Positions 53,007 through 62,632 are shown, numbered from the stretch's first letter. The stretch is 64,000 bases of DNA from Tsukamurella sp. 1534 (GCF_000312385.1 NZ_HE997627.1:724019-788018); one strand, 5' to 3'. Made by a program: numbers and translations. Notes: generated by a model not told the origin, from the sequence alone.

Positions 53007-53831
53007 TTACTCCTGGCCGACCTCGAAGCGGGTGAAGGCGAGGACCTTCACGCCCGCCTCGTCGAGCACCTGCTGGACCGACTTCTTGTTGTCGGTCACC
53101 GACGGCTGATCGGGAAGGACGGTGTCCTTGTAGTACGCGATCGTCTTGCCCTCGATGATCTTCGGCAGCGCCTGCTCCGGCTTGCCCTCAGCACGCGCGG
53201 TCTCCTCGGCGATGCGACGCTCGTTCTCGATGACGTCAGCGGGGACCTCGTCGCGGCTCGCGAACTTCGCCTTGAGCGCGGCGACCTGCATGCCGGCGCC
53301 GCGGGCGGCCTCGGCTGCGTCGTCGCCCTCGCCCGAGTACGAGACCAGCACGCCCACGGCGGGCGGCAGGTCCGAGCTGCGCTTGTGCAGGTACACGGCG
53401 ACGGGGCCGTCGTACCGGGCCGCGCGGCGCAGCTCGAGCTTCTCGCCCAGCTTCGCGGACGCGGCCTCGACGACGGCCTCGACCGTCTGGCCGTCGACCT
53501 CGAGCGCCTTGATGGCCTCGACGTCACCCGTCTTCGCGGCGGCGGCCGCGGAGACGATCTTGTCGGCCAGCTCCTGGAACTCCGCGTTCTTCGCCACGAA
53601 GTCGGTCTCGGAGTTGAGCTCGACGAGGACGCCGTCCTTGGCGGCCACGAGACCCTCGGCGGTGGAACGACCGGCGCGCTTGCCGACGTCCTTGGCGCCC
53701 TTGATGCGCAGCACCTCGACGGCCTTGTCGAAATCGCCGTCGGTCTCGGTGAGCGCGTTCTTGCAGTCCATCATCCCCGACCCGGTGAGGTCGCGGAGAC
53801 GCTTGACGTCAGCGGCGGTGTAGTTCGCCAT
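53007..53831 (-). CDS. tsf: Translation elongation factor Ts
   Basis: The nucleotide exchange factor of EF-Tu. The 274 residues include the UBA-like N-terminus [24 protein letters not shown], the core motif [14 protein letters not shown] and the C-terminal stretch [14 protein letters not shown] 53831 has TAGGAG upstream, and it lies 49 nt after the rpsB stop in the same operon. Confidence 0.96.
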   Translation of the reverse strand: MANYTAADVKRLRDLTGSGMMDCKNALTETDGDFDKAVEVLRIKGAKDVGKRAGRSTAEGLVAAKDGVLVELNSETDFVAKNAEFQELADKIVSAAAAAKTGDVEAIKALEVDGQTVEAVVEAASAKLGEKLELRRAARYDGPVAVYLHKRSSDLPPAVGVLVSYSGEGDDAAEAARGAGMQVAALKAKFASRDEVPADVIENERRIAEETARAEGKPEQALPKIIEGKTIAYYKDTVLPDQPSVTDNKKSVQQVLDEAGVKVLAFTRFEVGQE

Positions 53832-53880
53832 GTGTGTGCGGCTCCTATCTAAGAAGGGAAGGTCGTGCGACCGAACGCGA

Positions 53881-54735
53881 TCAGGCGTTCGGGGTCTCGG
53901 TGGCCGGGGCCTCCGTGGCGGGCGCCTCGGTGGCCTTCGCCTCGTCGGCACCGGCGGCGACCGTCGCCGACTCGAGGAGCTCCTGCTCCCACTCGGCGAG
54001 GGGCTCGCCGGCGCCGGCCTCGGGCTTGGCATCGCCGGTGGCGACGCCCGCGCGGGCCTGCACGCCCTCGGCCACGGCGGAGGCCACGACCTTGGTCAGC
54101 AGAGCGGCGGAGCGGATCGCGTCGTCGTTGCCCGGGATCGGGTAGTCGACGAGGTCGGGATCGCAGTTGGTGTCGAGGATCGCGATGACCGGGATGCCCA
54201 GCTTGCGGGCCTCGCCCACGGCGATGTGCTCCTTGTTGGTGTCCACGACCCAGATGGCCGAGGGGACCTTGGCCATGTCGCGGATACCGCCGAGGGTGCG
54301 CTCGAGCTTGTTCTTCTCACGCGTGAGCATGAGGATTTCCTTCTTGGTGCGACCCTCGAAGCCACCGGTCTGCTCCATGGTCTCCAGCTCCTTCATGCGC
54401 TGAAGACGCTTGTGGACCGTCTGGAAGTTGGTGAGCATGCCGCCCAGCCAGCGCTGGTTCACGTAGGGCATGCCGACGCGGGTCGCCTCCTCGGCGATGC
54501 TCTCCTGAGCCTGCTTCTTGGTGCCGACGAAGAGGACGGTGCCACCGTGGGCGACGGTCTCCTTGACGAACTCGTAGGCCTTATCGATGTAGGTCAGCGT
54601 CTGCTGCAGATCGATGATGTAGATGCCGTTGCGGTCGGTGAAGATGAAACGCTTCATCTTCGGGTTCCACCGGCGGGTCTGGTGACCGAAGTGCGCGCCG
54701 CTGTCCAGCAGCTGCTTCATGGTTACGACAGCCAT
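53881..54735 (-). CDS. rpsB: 30S ribosomal protein S2
   Basis: The S2 protein of the small subunit, 284 residues. The N-terminus [22 protein letters not shown], then [25 protein letters not shown] and [20 protein letters not shown] are diagnostic. The last 50 residues form an Ala/Glu/Thr-rich tail with repeated EAPAT units, as in several actinobacteria. ATG 54735 has GAAAGAGG upstream. A promoter at 54933-54962 and a long structured leader precede it. Confidence 0.96.
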   Translation of the reverse strand: MAVVTMKQLLDSGAHFGHQTRRWNPKMKRFIFTDRNGIYIIDLQQTLTYIDKAYEFVKETVAHGGTVLFVGTKKQAQESIAEEATRVGMPYVNQRWLGGMLTNFQTVHKRLQRMKELETMEQTGGFEGRTKKEILMLTREKNKLERTLGGIRDMAKVPSAIWVVDTNKEHIAVGEARKLGIPVIAILDTNCDPDLVDYPIPGNDDAIRSAALLTKVVASAVAEGVQARAGVATGDAKPEAGAGEPLAEWEQELLESATVAAGADEAKATEAPATEAPATETPNA

Positions 54736-54780
54736 GATGCCTCTTTCGTAGTTGTAGTTCTCACGCCGCGACGGCCGGTT

Positions 54781-54895
54781 CCCGCTGGTCAGCGGGCCGG
54801 ACGGTGCGCGGTGTCCTGGTGTTCCGCCGTGCTGCACCCCTCCGGGGAGGGGACCGCGCTGCACGGCACGCCGCTTGGCGGCGCCGGGGGAACAC
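54781..54895 (-). promoter_or_regulatory. Candidate structured leader RNA of rpsB
   Basis: In the predicted 5' UTR, GTGTTCC (54895-54889 on the minus strand) pairs with GGAACAC (54825-54819). It encloses a 6-bp hairpin (54869-54883) and a long helix (54861-54867 with 54826-54832, extended by 54837-54852), giving a three-way junction. A further hairpin lies at 54781-54796, about 45 nt before the start codon. The layout resembles a ribosomal-protein autoregulatory leader; the binding of S2 is inference. Confidence 0.55.
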
Positions 54896-54932
54896 GCGAA
54901 GTCACTCCGCCATACGGACGGAGCGCGGATTC

Positions 54933-54962
54933 AGTGTACGCCCGCAGCGCCGACCTGCGAAA
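54933..54962 (-). promoter_or_regulatory. Promoter of rpsB-tsf
   Basis: On the minus strand TACACT (54938-54933) is the -10 element, with TTTCGC (54962-54957) 18 nt upstream as a weak -35. The start of transcription would be near 54926, giving a leader of about 190 nt. Confidence 0.45.
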
Positions 54963-55055
54963 TCGTCGGTGCGTGAACCCCGGATGGAGCCCGCGATGAA
55001 GAAGCCCTCATCGGAGGCTCATGGCCGCCTCATCGCCATCGATCAGGATTGAGGC

Positions 55056-55457
55056 ATGACGAAGTCCGGCGCTCGCCTCCTGGCACTCGTGACGATTCTC
55101 GCGGTGCCCGTCCTGCTGGCCCTCGCGGCGCAGGCGATCGCCTCCCGCCCCGGGGCACCGGACATCGGCGACACCGCACCGGTCCCAGTGCACGTGGAGC
55201 CCACGGTCAGTCCCTCGCCCGCGCCGCCGCCGACGGCTTCGTCGCCGTCGCCGACCCGCGCACCGTCGCCGGCGCAGCCCGCGGCGCCGCCCCCCGGACG
55301 TCCAGCGGCGCCCACCGGGCCGGGGGCTCCCACCGGCGGCGGGGCCGTCGACGTGGCACCGACCGTCGCGACCGAGCCCGTCCCACCGGGCGACGACGTG
55401 GGCGACGACGTGGGCGACGACGCCGGGGACGACGCCGGGGAGGACGGCGATGACTGA
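55056..55457 (+). CDS. Small exported Pro-rich protein with acidic C-terminus
   Basis: A 133-residue protein with one N-terminal hydrophobic helix (LLALVTILAVPVLLALAAQAIA), then a Pro/Ala/Ser-rich stretch and an end made of GDD-type repeats (VGDDVGDDAGDD). It is probably membrane-anchored, with the acidic tail outside. The acidic repeats could bind divalent cations, which is speculation. It overlaps the histidine kinase gene by 8 nt, so it may act in the same signalling pathway. An 18-residue open frame (54996-55052) ends 3 nt before it. Not a family I recognise. Confidence 0.65.
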   Translation: MTKSGARLLALVTILAVPVLLALAAQAIASRPGAPDIGDTAPVPVHVEPTVSPSPAPPPTASSPSPTRAPSPAQPAAPPPGRPAAPTGPGAPTGGGAVDVAPTVATEPVPPGDDVGDDVGDDAGDDAGEDGDD

Positions 55458-56895
55458 GGGGCGCGCGGGAAGCCGGTTCTCCGCCCGCTGGCGGATCCTG
55501 GGCTGGCTCATGCTGAGTACCGCCCTCGTTCTGACCGCCATGGTGATCAGCGTGTCCAGCGCGCTGCAGGCGCGGGCCGGGCACGATGCGAACGACGACG
55601 TCGCGCAGGAGGTCGCCGAGTTCCGGCAGTTCGCCGCCGAAGGCGTCAACCCGGAGACCGCCCGGCCGTTCACCGCGGCGGAACCGATGCTCGACGTCTT
55701 CCTCCGCCGCCAGCAGCCGGGCCAGGGCGAGGTGCTGTTGGGCATCGTCGACGGCGGCCGGGCGGTGATGTCGGTGCGCGGGGCGGACACGCCGGCCCGC
55801 GCCGAGCACGACGTGGCGCTCGACACCGACCTCCTCGGATCGGACGACACGTCGGGCGTCGCGCAGACACCGGCGGGCGAGCTGCGCTGGGCCAAGGCGG
55901 CGATCGCCACGGACGCGGGCGAGAGCGGTCACCTGTTCGTCGGGAACTACACCGCACCGGCGTACGCCGAGGTCGCGAGCACGACACGGCTGATGGCGGC
56001 CGCCTCGATCGGTGCGGTCGCGCTCACCGCGATCCTCGGCTGGCTGATCGCGGGGCAGATCCTGCGGCCGATCCGGGTGATGCGGTTGACCGCCGCGGAC
56101 ATCTCACGTGAGGATCTCACGCGGCGGATCCCGGTCCAGGGCAACGACGATCTCGCCGATCTGGCGGTCGAGTTCAACTCCATGCTGGACCGCCTGGAAT
56201 CCGCCTTCGCCACCGAACAGCGGTTCGTCGACGACGCGGGGCACGAACTCCGGACCCCGATCACGATCATCCGCGGCCACCTGGAGCTTCTCGGCGATGA
56301 TCCGCTGGAGCGCCGGGCCACCCTGAACCTGGTGACGCAGGAGCTCGACCGGATGAGCCGCATCGTGACCGACCTGCTGGCGCTCGCGAAGGCCGAGCGG
56401 GACGACTTCATCCAGATCGGAGGTCGGGTGGACGTCGCGGAGCTCACGCTGGACATCGATGCGAAGGTGCAACAACTGGCACCCCGCACGTGGGTACTCA
56501 CCCACGTGGCGGACGGGCCCGCCCGCATCGACGCCCAGCGCGTCACACAGGCGATGTTGCAACTCGCGCAGAACGCCACGCAGCACACCGACCACGGAGC
56601 CGAGATCCGCCTCTCGTCGTACTTCGCGCAGGACGAGACCGGCGCGCCGGTCGTGGTGTTCGCGGTCTCGGACACCGGGCCCGGAGTTCCCGCGGCCGAG
56701 GCGTCCACGATCTTCGAGCGGTTCGCGCGCGGGACCGCCCGGCGCACCGTCGGCGAGCACTCCGGGGCGGGACTCGGCCTCGCCATCGTGCGCGCGATCG
56801 CGGACGGCCACAACGGTTCGGCGTTCGTCGATTCCACGCCGGGGCAGGGCGCGACGTTCGGGATCGCGCTGCCGACACGGGAGGAGCGGATATGA
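55450..56895 (+). CDS. Sensor histidine kinase
   Basis: A 481-residue membrane sensor kinase. TM1 is about residues 15-40, an extracytoplasmic sensor about 41-180, TM2 about 181-203 and HAMP about 204-256. The phosphorylated His is H265 in DDAGHELRTPIT. The ATPase domain has QNATQHTDHG (N box), VSDTGPGVP (G1) and HSGAGLGLAIVRAI (G2). It overlaps the acidic exported protein before it and the response regulator after it (ATGA). The signal is unknown; the linked DASS transporter and glycerate kinase suggest a carboxylate. Confidence 0.92.
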   Translation: MTEGRAGSRFSARWRILGWLMLSTALVLTAMVISVSSALQARAGHDANDDVAQEVAEFRQFAAEGVNPETARPFTAAEPMLDVFLRRQQPGQGEVLLGIVDGGRAVMSVRGADTPARAEHDVALDTDLLGSDDTSGVAQTPAGELRWAKAAIATDAGESGHLFVGNYTAPAYAEVASTTRLMAAASIGAVALTAILGWLIAGQILRPIRVMRLTAADISREDLTRRIPVQGNDDLADLAVEFNSMLDRLESAFATEQRFVDDAGHELRTPITIIRGHLELLGDDPLERRATLNLVTQELDRMSRIVTDLLALAKAERDDFIQIGGRVDVAELTLDIDAKVQQLAPRTWVLTHVADGPARIDAQRVTQAMLQLAQNATQHTDHGAEIRLSSYFAQDETGAPVVVFAVSDTGPGVPAAEASTIFERFARGTARRTVGEHSGAGLGLAIVRAIADGHNGSAFVDSTPGQGATFGIALPTREERI

Positions 56896-57572
56896 GTCAC
56901 GTCCTGATCGCGGAGGATTCCGAGCGGATCAGCGCGTTCGTCGAGAAGGGGCTGCGGTCGGCGGGCTACCTGACCACCGTGGCGGACAACGGCGAGACCG
57001 CGCTCCTGCTCGCCCGCACCGGAGCTTTCGACCTGGTGATCCTCGACATCGGACTCCCCCGGCTCTCCGGTTTCGATGTGCTGCAACGGCTCCGCGACGA
57101 ACGGAACGCCGTGCCGGTCATCGTGCTCACCGCCCGAGACACCGTGCACGACACCGTCGCGGGGCTGGAGGGCGGCGCGAACGACTACATGACCAAGCCC
57201 TTCGAATTCGCCGAACTGCTGGCGCGGGTGCGGCTGCGCATCCGCGCCGGCGAGAGCGGCAACGGCGGAGGCGGAGCCGGCACGATGCGGGCCGCCGGCC
57301 TGAGCCTCGACGTCCGCAGCCGGCGCGTCTCCGGCGACGGCGTGATCGCCGACCTCACCGCACGCGAGTTCGCGGTGCTCGAACTGTTGATGCTCAACGC
57401 GGGCCACATCCTCTCCCGGGAACAGATCCTCGATCGAGTCTGGGGCTACGACCACGACCCCACGTCGAACGTGGTCGAGGTCTTCATCCGGGCGCTGCGC
57501 CGCAAGCTCGGCGACGGCCGCATCGAGACCGTGCGCGGGCTCGGCTACCGGCTCCGCGAGGCCGCGCCATGA
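56892..57572 (+). CDS. OmpR-family response regulator
   Basis: A 226-residue response regulator. The receiver domain has the acidic pocket AEDSE, the phosphorylated Asp52 in LVILDIGLPRL, Thr80 in VLTARD and Lys102 in YMTKPFEF. After a Gly-rich linker (ESGNGGGGAG) comes an OmpR-type winged helix: DLTAREFAVLELLMLNAGHI, then RRKLGDGRIETVRGLGYRL. It is the cognate partner of the kinase upstream and overlaps the DASS gene by 4 nt. Confidence 0.94.
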   Translation: MSHVLIAEDSERISAFVEKGLRSAGYLTTVADNGETALLLARTGAFDLVILDIGLPRLSGFDVLQRLRDERNAVPVIVLTARDTVHDTVAGLEGGANDYMTKPFEFAELLARVRLRIRAGESGNGGGGAGTMRAAGLSLDVRSRRVSGDGVIADLTAREFAVLELLMLNAGHILSREQILDRVWGYDHDPTSNVVEVFIRALRRKLGDGRIETVRGLGYRLREAAP

Positions 57573-59134
57573 GCACGGTACACGGCAGCGGTATCCCGGG
57601 CGACGCCGTCCACGACCGCGGCACGCGGGTCTTCCACAGCACCACTCCCGTAGCCCGGCGGCCGGACCGCGGGCGGCCACCGCGGCTCCGGCTCCCCCGC
57701 CGACGCCTGCTGATCAGCGGCGGCGCGCTCCTCGCCCTCCTCGCCGCACTCACCCGGCTGCCCTCCGACGACGGCGCACTCACACCGGACGCCCGGATCA
57801 CGCTGACGGTGTTCGCCATCGCGGTATGGGCGTGGGTGTTCACCGCGCTCGACGACACGTTCGTCGCGCTGGCAGCGGGCACCGCACTGGTGGTCTTCGA
57901 GGTCGTCGACAGTGACGAGCTCTTCGCCACCCTGGGCTCCGACATGATCTGGCTGCTGGTCTCGGCGTTCGTCATCGCCGCTGGCGTCACGTCGTCCGGG
58001 CTGGCGATCCGCGCCGCCGCGTGGCTGGTGGGTTCGGCGCGCACGGTCCGCGGCCTGGTTCACGTCGTGACCGCAGCGCTGGTGGCGACCGCGTTCGCGA
58101 TCCCGTCGACGTCCGGCCGAGCGGCCCTCACCCTGCCGGTGTTCGTGGCGATCGCGGCCGCGCTCGGGAGCGGGCGCGGTGCGGGGCCGCGCCACCGCGT
58201 GGTGCTCGTCCTCGCCCTGGTGTTCCCCACCGTGATCCTGCTGTCCGCCGTCGGCTCCCTGTTGGGCGCCGGCGCGCACCTGGTCACGTCGCAGGTGCTG
58301 CACACGGCGACCGGCACGGGCTTCTCCTTCGCGGAGTGGCTGGTGCTGGGGCTTCCCCTCGCCGTGGTCTCCAGTCATCTCGCGGCGGAGCTCGTGCTGC
58401 TGCTGTTCAGCAGGCGCGCCGACCGGCGCGAACCGATCTCGATCCCGGTCGCCGACATCGAAGCCGCCTCGGGCACCCCGGTCACCGGCCCGCTCACCGT
58501 GCAGGAGTCGCGCGCGGCCCTGATCCTGGCGTCGGTGATCGTGTTGTGGTGTACCGAGCCGCTGCACGGCCTGCACCCCGCCATCGTCGCGCTGCTGGGC
58601 GCGCTGGTCACCACCTCCCCGCGCTACGGCTCGACCACCCTGAAGAAGACCCTGGGTGCGGTTCCGTGGTCGCTGCTGTTGTTCATGGCGGCGACGCTGG
58701 CGCTGGGCGACGCCCTGATCGCCTCGGGCGCGGCGGAGTGGATCGCGAACCGGCTCTTCGGCGGCCTGGGTGTGCGCAGCCCCTTCGTGTTCCTCCTCGC
58801 GATAGTGGCGGTCTCGACCGTCGCGCACCTGGTGATCCAGTCCCGGTCCGCTCGATCGGCCGTGCTCATCCCCGTCGTTGTGGCGCTCGCCCCCACGATG
58901 GGAGTCAGCGCCGCCGCCGCGGCGTTCGCGTCCACCGCGGCGGCCGGCTTCTGCCACACGCTCCCGTCGTCGGCCAAGCCCGTCGCCCTGTTCAGCGACG
59001 TCGAGGGAACCCGCACGTACGCCCCCGGGCACCTGCGGAAGCTGTCGCTGTTCCTCGCGCCTCTGATGATCGCGCTCGTCCTGCTCTTCTCATACCTCGT
59101 CTGGCCGCCGCTCGGGCTGCCGGTCCACCGTTAG
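57569..59134 (+). CDS. DASS/SLC13-family carboxylate transporter
   Basis: A 521-residue transporter with about 12 helices and a 45-residue basic, Arg/Pro-rich N-terminal tail. Features of the divalent anion:sodium symporters are FVIAAGVTSSGLAIRAA, AFAIPSTSGRAALTLPVFVA (SNT-like clamp in the first half) and AVLIPVVVALAPTMGVSAA in the second half. Substrates of the family are di- and tricarboxylates; glycerate is possible given the kinase next to it. ATG 57569 overlaps the regulator stop. Confidence 0.82.
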   Translation: MSTVHGSGIPGDAVHDRGTRVFHSTTPVARRPDRGRPPRLRLPRRRLLISGGALLALLAALTRLPSDDGALTPDARITLTVFAIAVWAWVFTALDDTFVALAAGTALVVFEVVDSDELFATLGSDMIWLLVSAFVIAAGVTSSGLAIRAAAWLVGSARTVRGLVHVVTAALVATAFAIPSTSGRAALTLPVFVAIAAALGSGRGAGPRHRVVLVLALVFPTVILLSAVGSLLGAGAHLVTSQVLHTATGTGFSFAEWLVLGLPLAVVSSHLAAELVLLLFSRRADRREPISIPVADIEAASGTPVTGPLTVQESRAALILASVIVLWCTEPLHGLHPAIVALLGALVTTSPRYGSTTLKKTLGAVPWSLLLFMAATLALGDALIASGAAEWIANRLFGGLGVRSPFVFLLAIVAVSTVAHLVIQSRSARSAVLIPVVVALAPTMGVSAAAAAFASTAAAGFCHTLPSSAKPVALFSDVEGTRTYAPGHLRKLSLFLAPLMIALVLLFSYLVWPPLGLPVHR

Positions 59135-59142
59135 GAACCACC

Positions 59143-60339
59143 GTGCCCGTCACCGTCCCCCACCGCATCCTGGTCGCCCCCAGCGGATTCAAGGAGAGTC
59201 TCAGCGCCGCCCAGGTCGCCGAGGCGATGGCTCGCGGCGTACGGCGCGTGCTGCCCGGCGCGGTCATCGAGGCGGTCCCCATGGTCGACGGCGGCGAAGG
59301 CACCGCGCGAGCGCTGGCGGAGGCGACGGACGGCCGCCTCGTCCCCGCGATCGTGACCGGCCCGGTCGGCGAGCCCGTCGCCTCCCACTTCGCCCTCCTC
59401 GGCGGCGACGCCGCCGGCACCGCGGTCGTGGAGATGGCGGCTGCCGCAGGCCTGCGGCTGGTGCCGGCCGACCTCCGCGACCCCACCCGCACCACCTCGC
59501 ACGGAGTCGGCGAGCTGATCCGTGGCGCGCTCGACGCGGGCGCGCGCCGAATCATCGTGGGGTGCGGCGATTCCGGCGTCTCCGACGGCGGCGCAGGGAT
59601 GCTCACGGCGCTCGGCGCACGGGTTCTCGGGCCCGACGGTGCGCCGATCGCCCCCGGGGGTGCCGGGCTCGCCGACGCTGCCCGGCTCGACCTCGCCTGC
59701 CTGGATCCCCGCCTGGCCGAGGCCGAGATCGTGGTCGCCTGCAACGTTCACAACGTGCTGTGTGGACCGAAGGGTGTCGCGCGGGTCTTCGGCCCGCAGA
59801 AGGGCGCGACCCCTCAGCAGGTCGAGCTCCTCAGCAGCGCACTCGAGCGCTGGGCGGACGTCCTGGAGAACGCCTGCGCGGCACCGGGTCTCGATGTACG
59901 GAACGGACCCGGCACCGGCGCGTCCGGTGGGATCGGCGCCGCACTCGCCGCGGTGTGCGGGGCCGCGCTCACGAGCCGCTTCGAGGTGCTCATGGACGGC
60001 GAACTCAGCGGAGTCGACCTCGACGCTCACATCCGCCGCGCTGATCTGGTCCTCACCGCCGAGGGCGCCGTCGATTACCAGACCCCGCACGGCAAGATCC
60101 CCGCCGAGGTCGCGCGCCGCGCCAAGCGGCACGGCAAGCCCGTGATCGCGCTGGCCGGCAGCATCGGCGAGGGCGCCGCCGATGTGCACGACATCGGGAT
60201 CGACGCGGTCATGGGGATCATCCCCATCCCGATGGACATCGCGCAGGCCGTCAGCGAGGCCGCCCCCTTGGTGGCGAACGCCACCGAGCGCACGCTGCGG
60301 CTCGTCACCCTGGGCTGCTCGTTCGGCGCCACCGGATGA
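59143..60339 (+). CDS. Glycerate kinase (GlxK/GarK type)
   Basis: Phosphorylates D-glycerate to a phosphoglycerate. The 398 residues have the family start HRILVAPSGFKESLSAAQVAEAM, VPMVDGGEGTARAL, IIVGCGDSGVSDGGAGMLTALG, VACNVHNVLCGPKGVARVFGPQKG and VLTAEGAVDYQTPHGKIP. GTG 59143 has TAGGA upstream and lies 8 nt after the DASS gene. It closes a five-gene run that links a sensor system to uptake and use of glycerate or a related acid. Confidence 0.92.
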   Translation: MPVTVPHRILVAPSGFKESLSAAQVAEAMARGVRRVLPGAVIEAVPMVDGGEGTARALAEATDGRLVPAIVTGPVGEPVASHFALLGGDAAGTAVVEMAAAAGLRLVPADLRDPTRTTSHGVGELIRGALDAGARRIIVGCGDSGVSDGGAGMLTALGARVLGPDGAPIAPGGAGLADAARLDLACLDPRLAEAEIVVACNVHNVLCGPKGVARVFGPQKGATPQQVELLSSALERWADVLENACAAPGLDVRNGPGTGASGGIGAALAAVCGAALTSRFEVLMDGELSGVDLDAHIRRADLVLTAEGAVDYQTPHGKIPAEVARRAKRHGKPVIALAGSIGEGAADVHDIGIDAVMGIIPIPMDIAQAVSEAAPLVANATERTLRLVTLGCSFGATG

Positions 60340-60376
60340 TCGGCATCGGTCCGTCGGTCACCGGGGCGAGCGGCCG

Positions 60377-61915
60377 CTACTCGAGCACCCTCTCGCGGTC
60401 ACGCTCGACGGTGCGCTTCTCCCAGAACGTGGCGCCGACGATGCCGAGCGGAGTGGGATCGAACTGCGGGTCGATACCCATCTTCTGCTGGCGTTCGAAG
60501 TCGCGGAGCGCCGCGAAGGCGGCGTTCTGTAGCACCAGGATGCCGAGGATGTTCAGCCATGCCATGAGCCCGACGCCCAGGTCGCCCATCGCCCACGCGT
60601 CCTTCGCCTCGGAGACGCACCCGATGGTGACCGAGACCAGGATGAGCACCTGGAGCAGCATCGTCAGGACCTTGCCGACGGGCGAACCGAGACCGGGGAT
60701 CAGCGCGGTGGCCGCGCGGCCCATGATGAAGCGGAGGTTGGTCTCCGCCATGTAGTAGTACGCCACGATCGTGGTGAAGCAGAAGAACGCGAGCGAGATC
60801 GCGATGAAGCTGGCGCCTGCCCCGTTGAACACGGTGTCGAAGCCCTGCTGCGCGTACGCCGGCCCGACGGTCGGATTCCCGATGAGGGCGCCGCCTTCCG
60901 ACTTCACCGGGTCCGTGTTCGACTCGCCCTCGAAGACCCGGTAGGCGCCCGTGCTCAGGATGATGAACGCGGTGGCCGAGCACACGAACAGGGTGTCCAC
61001 GTAGACCGCGAACGCCTGGGCCAGGCCCTGTTTGGCGGGGTGGCTCACCTCGGCCGCCGCGGCGGCGTGCGGGCCCGTGCCCTGACCGGCCTCGTTCGAG
61101 TAGACGCCGCGCTTGACGCCCCACAGCACCGCGGTGCCCACGAGGGCGCCGAATCCCGCGGACAGGTCGAAGGCGTCGCTGATGATCAGGCCGATCACGC
61201 CGGGGACCGCGTCGAGGTTGAACGCCATGATGATCAGTGCGGCAACGATGTAGAGCACCGCCATCACGGGCACCACGACCGACGCGAACGTCGCGATCCG
61301 CTTGACCCCGCCGATGATCACGAACGCGAGCACGATCACCACGCCGACCGCGGCGATCCACGGCTCGATACCCCACGCGCTCTCCATCGCGGCGGCCATG
61401 GAGTTGGACTGCACCATGGGCATGAGGAGGCCGCAGGCCAGCACGGTGACCGCGGCGAATGCGAGGCCGTAGACCTTGCCGGCGACCGCGAATTTCGTGT
61501 GCGCGAAGGCGCGCCTGAAGTAGTACGCGGGCCCGCCGCGGTACTCCCCCGTGAGCTGGTCGCGCTCCTTGTAGATCTGCCCGAGCGTGCACTCCACGAA
61601 CGACGTGGAGGCGCCGAGGAACGCCATCGCCCACATCCAGAACACCGCACCGGGGCCGCCGAACGCGATGGCGGTGGCGACGCCGGCGATGTTGCCGGTG
61701 CCCACGCGGCCGGCGAGCGACATCGCGAGCGCCTGGAAGGAGCTGACGCCCGAATCCGAGCTCTCGCCCTTCTTCAGCTGCCCGAGCATCGCCGGGATCT
61801 GCCGCACCTGAACCAGGCGGGAGCGGATGCTGAAGAAGATCCCCACCCCGAGGCAGAGGAAGATCAGCCCCTTGCTCCACACGTACTCGTTCAGCGTCGC
61901 CAGCAGCTCAGACAT
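60377..61915 (-). CDS. Alanine/glycine:cation symporter (AGCS family)
   Basis: A 512-residue sodium-coupled amino acid symporter with about 11 helices. GRVGTGNIAGVATAIAFGGPGAVFWMW and FVECTLGQIYKERD are conserved AGCS blocks, and GVKRGVYSNEAGQGTGPHAA lies in the middle. The C-terminus is basic and acidic mixed (EKRTVERDRERVLE). ATG 61915 was preferred because AAGG lies upstream and the family begins with MSELLATLNEYVW-like sequence. It is convergent with glycerate kinase. The gap 61916-62017 shows no gene. Confidence 0.92.
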   Translation of the reverse strand: MSELLATLNEYVWSKGLIFLCLGVGIFFSIRSRLVQVRQIPAMLGQLKKGESSDSGVSSFQALAMSLAGRVGTGNIAGVATAIAFGGPGAVFWMWAMAFLGASTSFVECTLGQIYKERDQLTGEYRGGPAYYFRRAFAHTKFAVAGKVYGLAFAAVTVLACGLLMPMVQSNSMAAAMESAWGIEPWIAAVGVVIVLAFVIIGGVKRIATFASVVVPVMAVLYIVAALIIMAFNLDAVPGVIGLIISDAFDLSAGFGALVGTAVLWGVKRGVYSNEAGQGTGPHAAAAAEVSHPAKQGLAQAFAVYVDTLFVCSATAFIILSTGAYRVFEGESNTDPVKSEGGALIGNPTVGPAYAQQGFDTVFNGAGASFIAISLAFFCFTTIVAYYYMAETNLRFIMGRAATALIPGLGSPVGKVLTMLLQVLILVSVTIGCVSEAKDAWAMGDLGVGLMAWLNILGILVLQNAAFAALRDFERQQKMGIDPQFDPTPLGIVGATFWEKRTVERDRERVLE

Positions 61916-62017
61916 GCGAGCAACCTTAAGCGGACTCTCAAGGGATGGGAGCACATCCGCGATCTTCTGTTACCCACAAGTAATCCCGCCGCAAACTTCC
62001 CGGTCGGCGTGCCGCTG

Positions 62018-62614
62018 TCAGCGCACGAAGAGGTCGTCGAGGTGGCGGTCGATCGCGGCGAGCGCGGCGTCGGGGGTGATCACGCCGAGTTCGAGCAGGG
62101 GCGTCAGCCCGGTGAGCGCGAGCACCCGGTCCGTCTCGGTCGACGGTGCGCGGTCGGCCGCGATCAGTCCGTCGGCGATCGCACGCACGATGAGCTCCTC
62201 GACCTGCGCCCGCCCCTGCCGCATGCCGTCCCGCGTCCTGGCGCGGACGGCGTCGTCGTGCAGGGCCTCGAGGACGTAGGCGGCGTTCATCCGGCTCGTC
62301 GCGCGCGCGTCATCGTGCAGCGGCAGCATCTCGACGAGTGTGAGCCGCAGGATGTCGCGCGGGTGCGGGTCTTCGCCGAGGCCGGCCAGCCCGCGCGCCA
62401 CCCGCTCCCCCGTGTGGGCGGCGGCGAAATCCATGGCGAAGGTGAGCAGCTCCTGCCTGGAGGCGAAGTAGTGCTGCAGCTGGCCGTGCGACATCCCCGC
62501 CTCCTTGGCCACCTCGCGCAGGCTCAGCCGCAGGACGCCGCGGGTGTCCACCACGCGCCACAGTGCACGGGCGATCGCCTCGCGCCGCTCCTGATGATCG
62601 ACCTGTTTCGGCAT
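62018..62614 (-). CDS. TetR/AcrR family transcriptional regulator
   Basis: A 198-residue repressor-type protein. The N-terminal HTH reads RREAIARALWRVVDTRGVLRLSLREVAKEAGMSHGQLQHYFASRQELL. The C-terminal ligand domain (BetI/AcrR-like, TetR_C_6) follows. ATG 62614 has a strong GGAGAGGAGG-type RBS. It is divergent from the carboxylesterase with a palindrome between, so it probably represses the esterase and itself. Confidence 0.9.
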   Translation of the reverse strand: MPKQVDHQERREAIARALWRVVDTRGVLRLSLREVAKEAGMSHGQLQHYFASRQELLTFAMDFAAAHTGERVARGLAGLGEDPHPRDILRLTLVEMLPLHDDARATSRMNAAYVLEALHDDAVRARTRDGMRQGRAQVEELIVRAIADGLIAADRAPSTETDRVLALTGLTPLLELGVITPDAALAAIDRHLDDLFVR

Positions 62615-62632
62615 CGCGGCCCTCCTCTCCTC

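Noticed and set aside
56459-57568. A long N-terminal extension of the DASS transporter
   Set aside because: The same frame is open through the kinase and response regulator genes, but those are clearly coded in other frames. ATG 57569 overlaps the regulator stop as expected.
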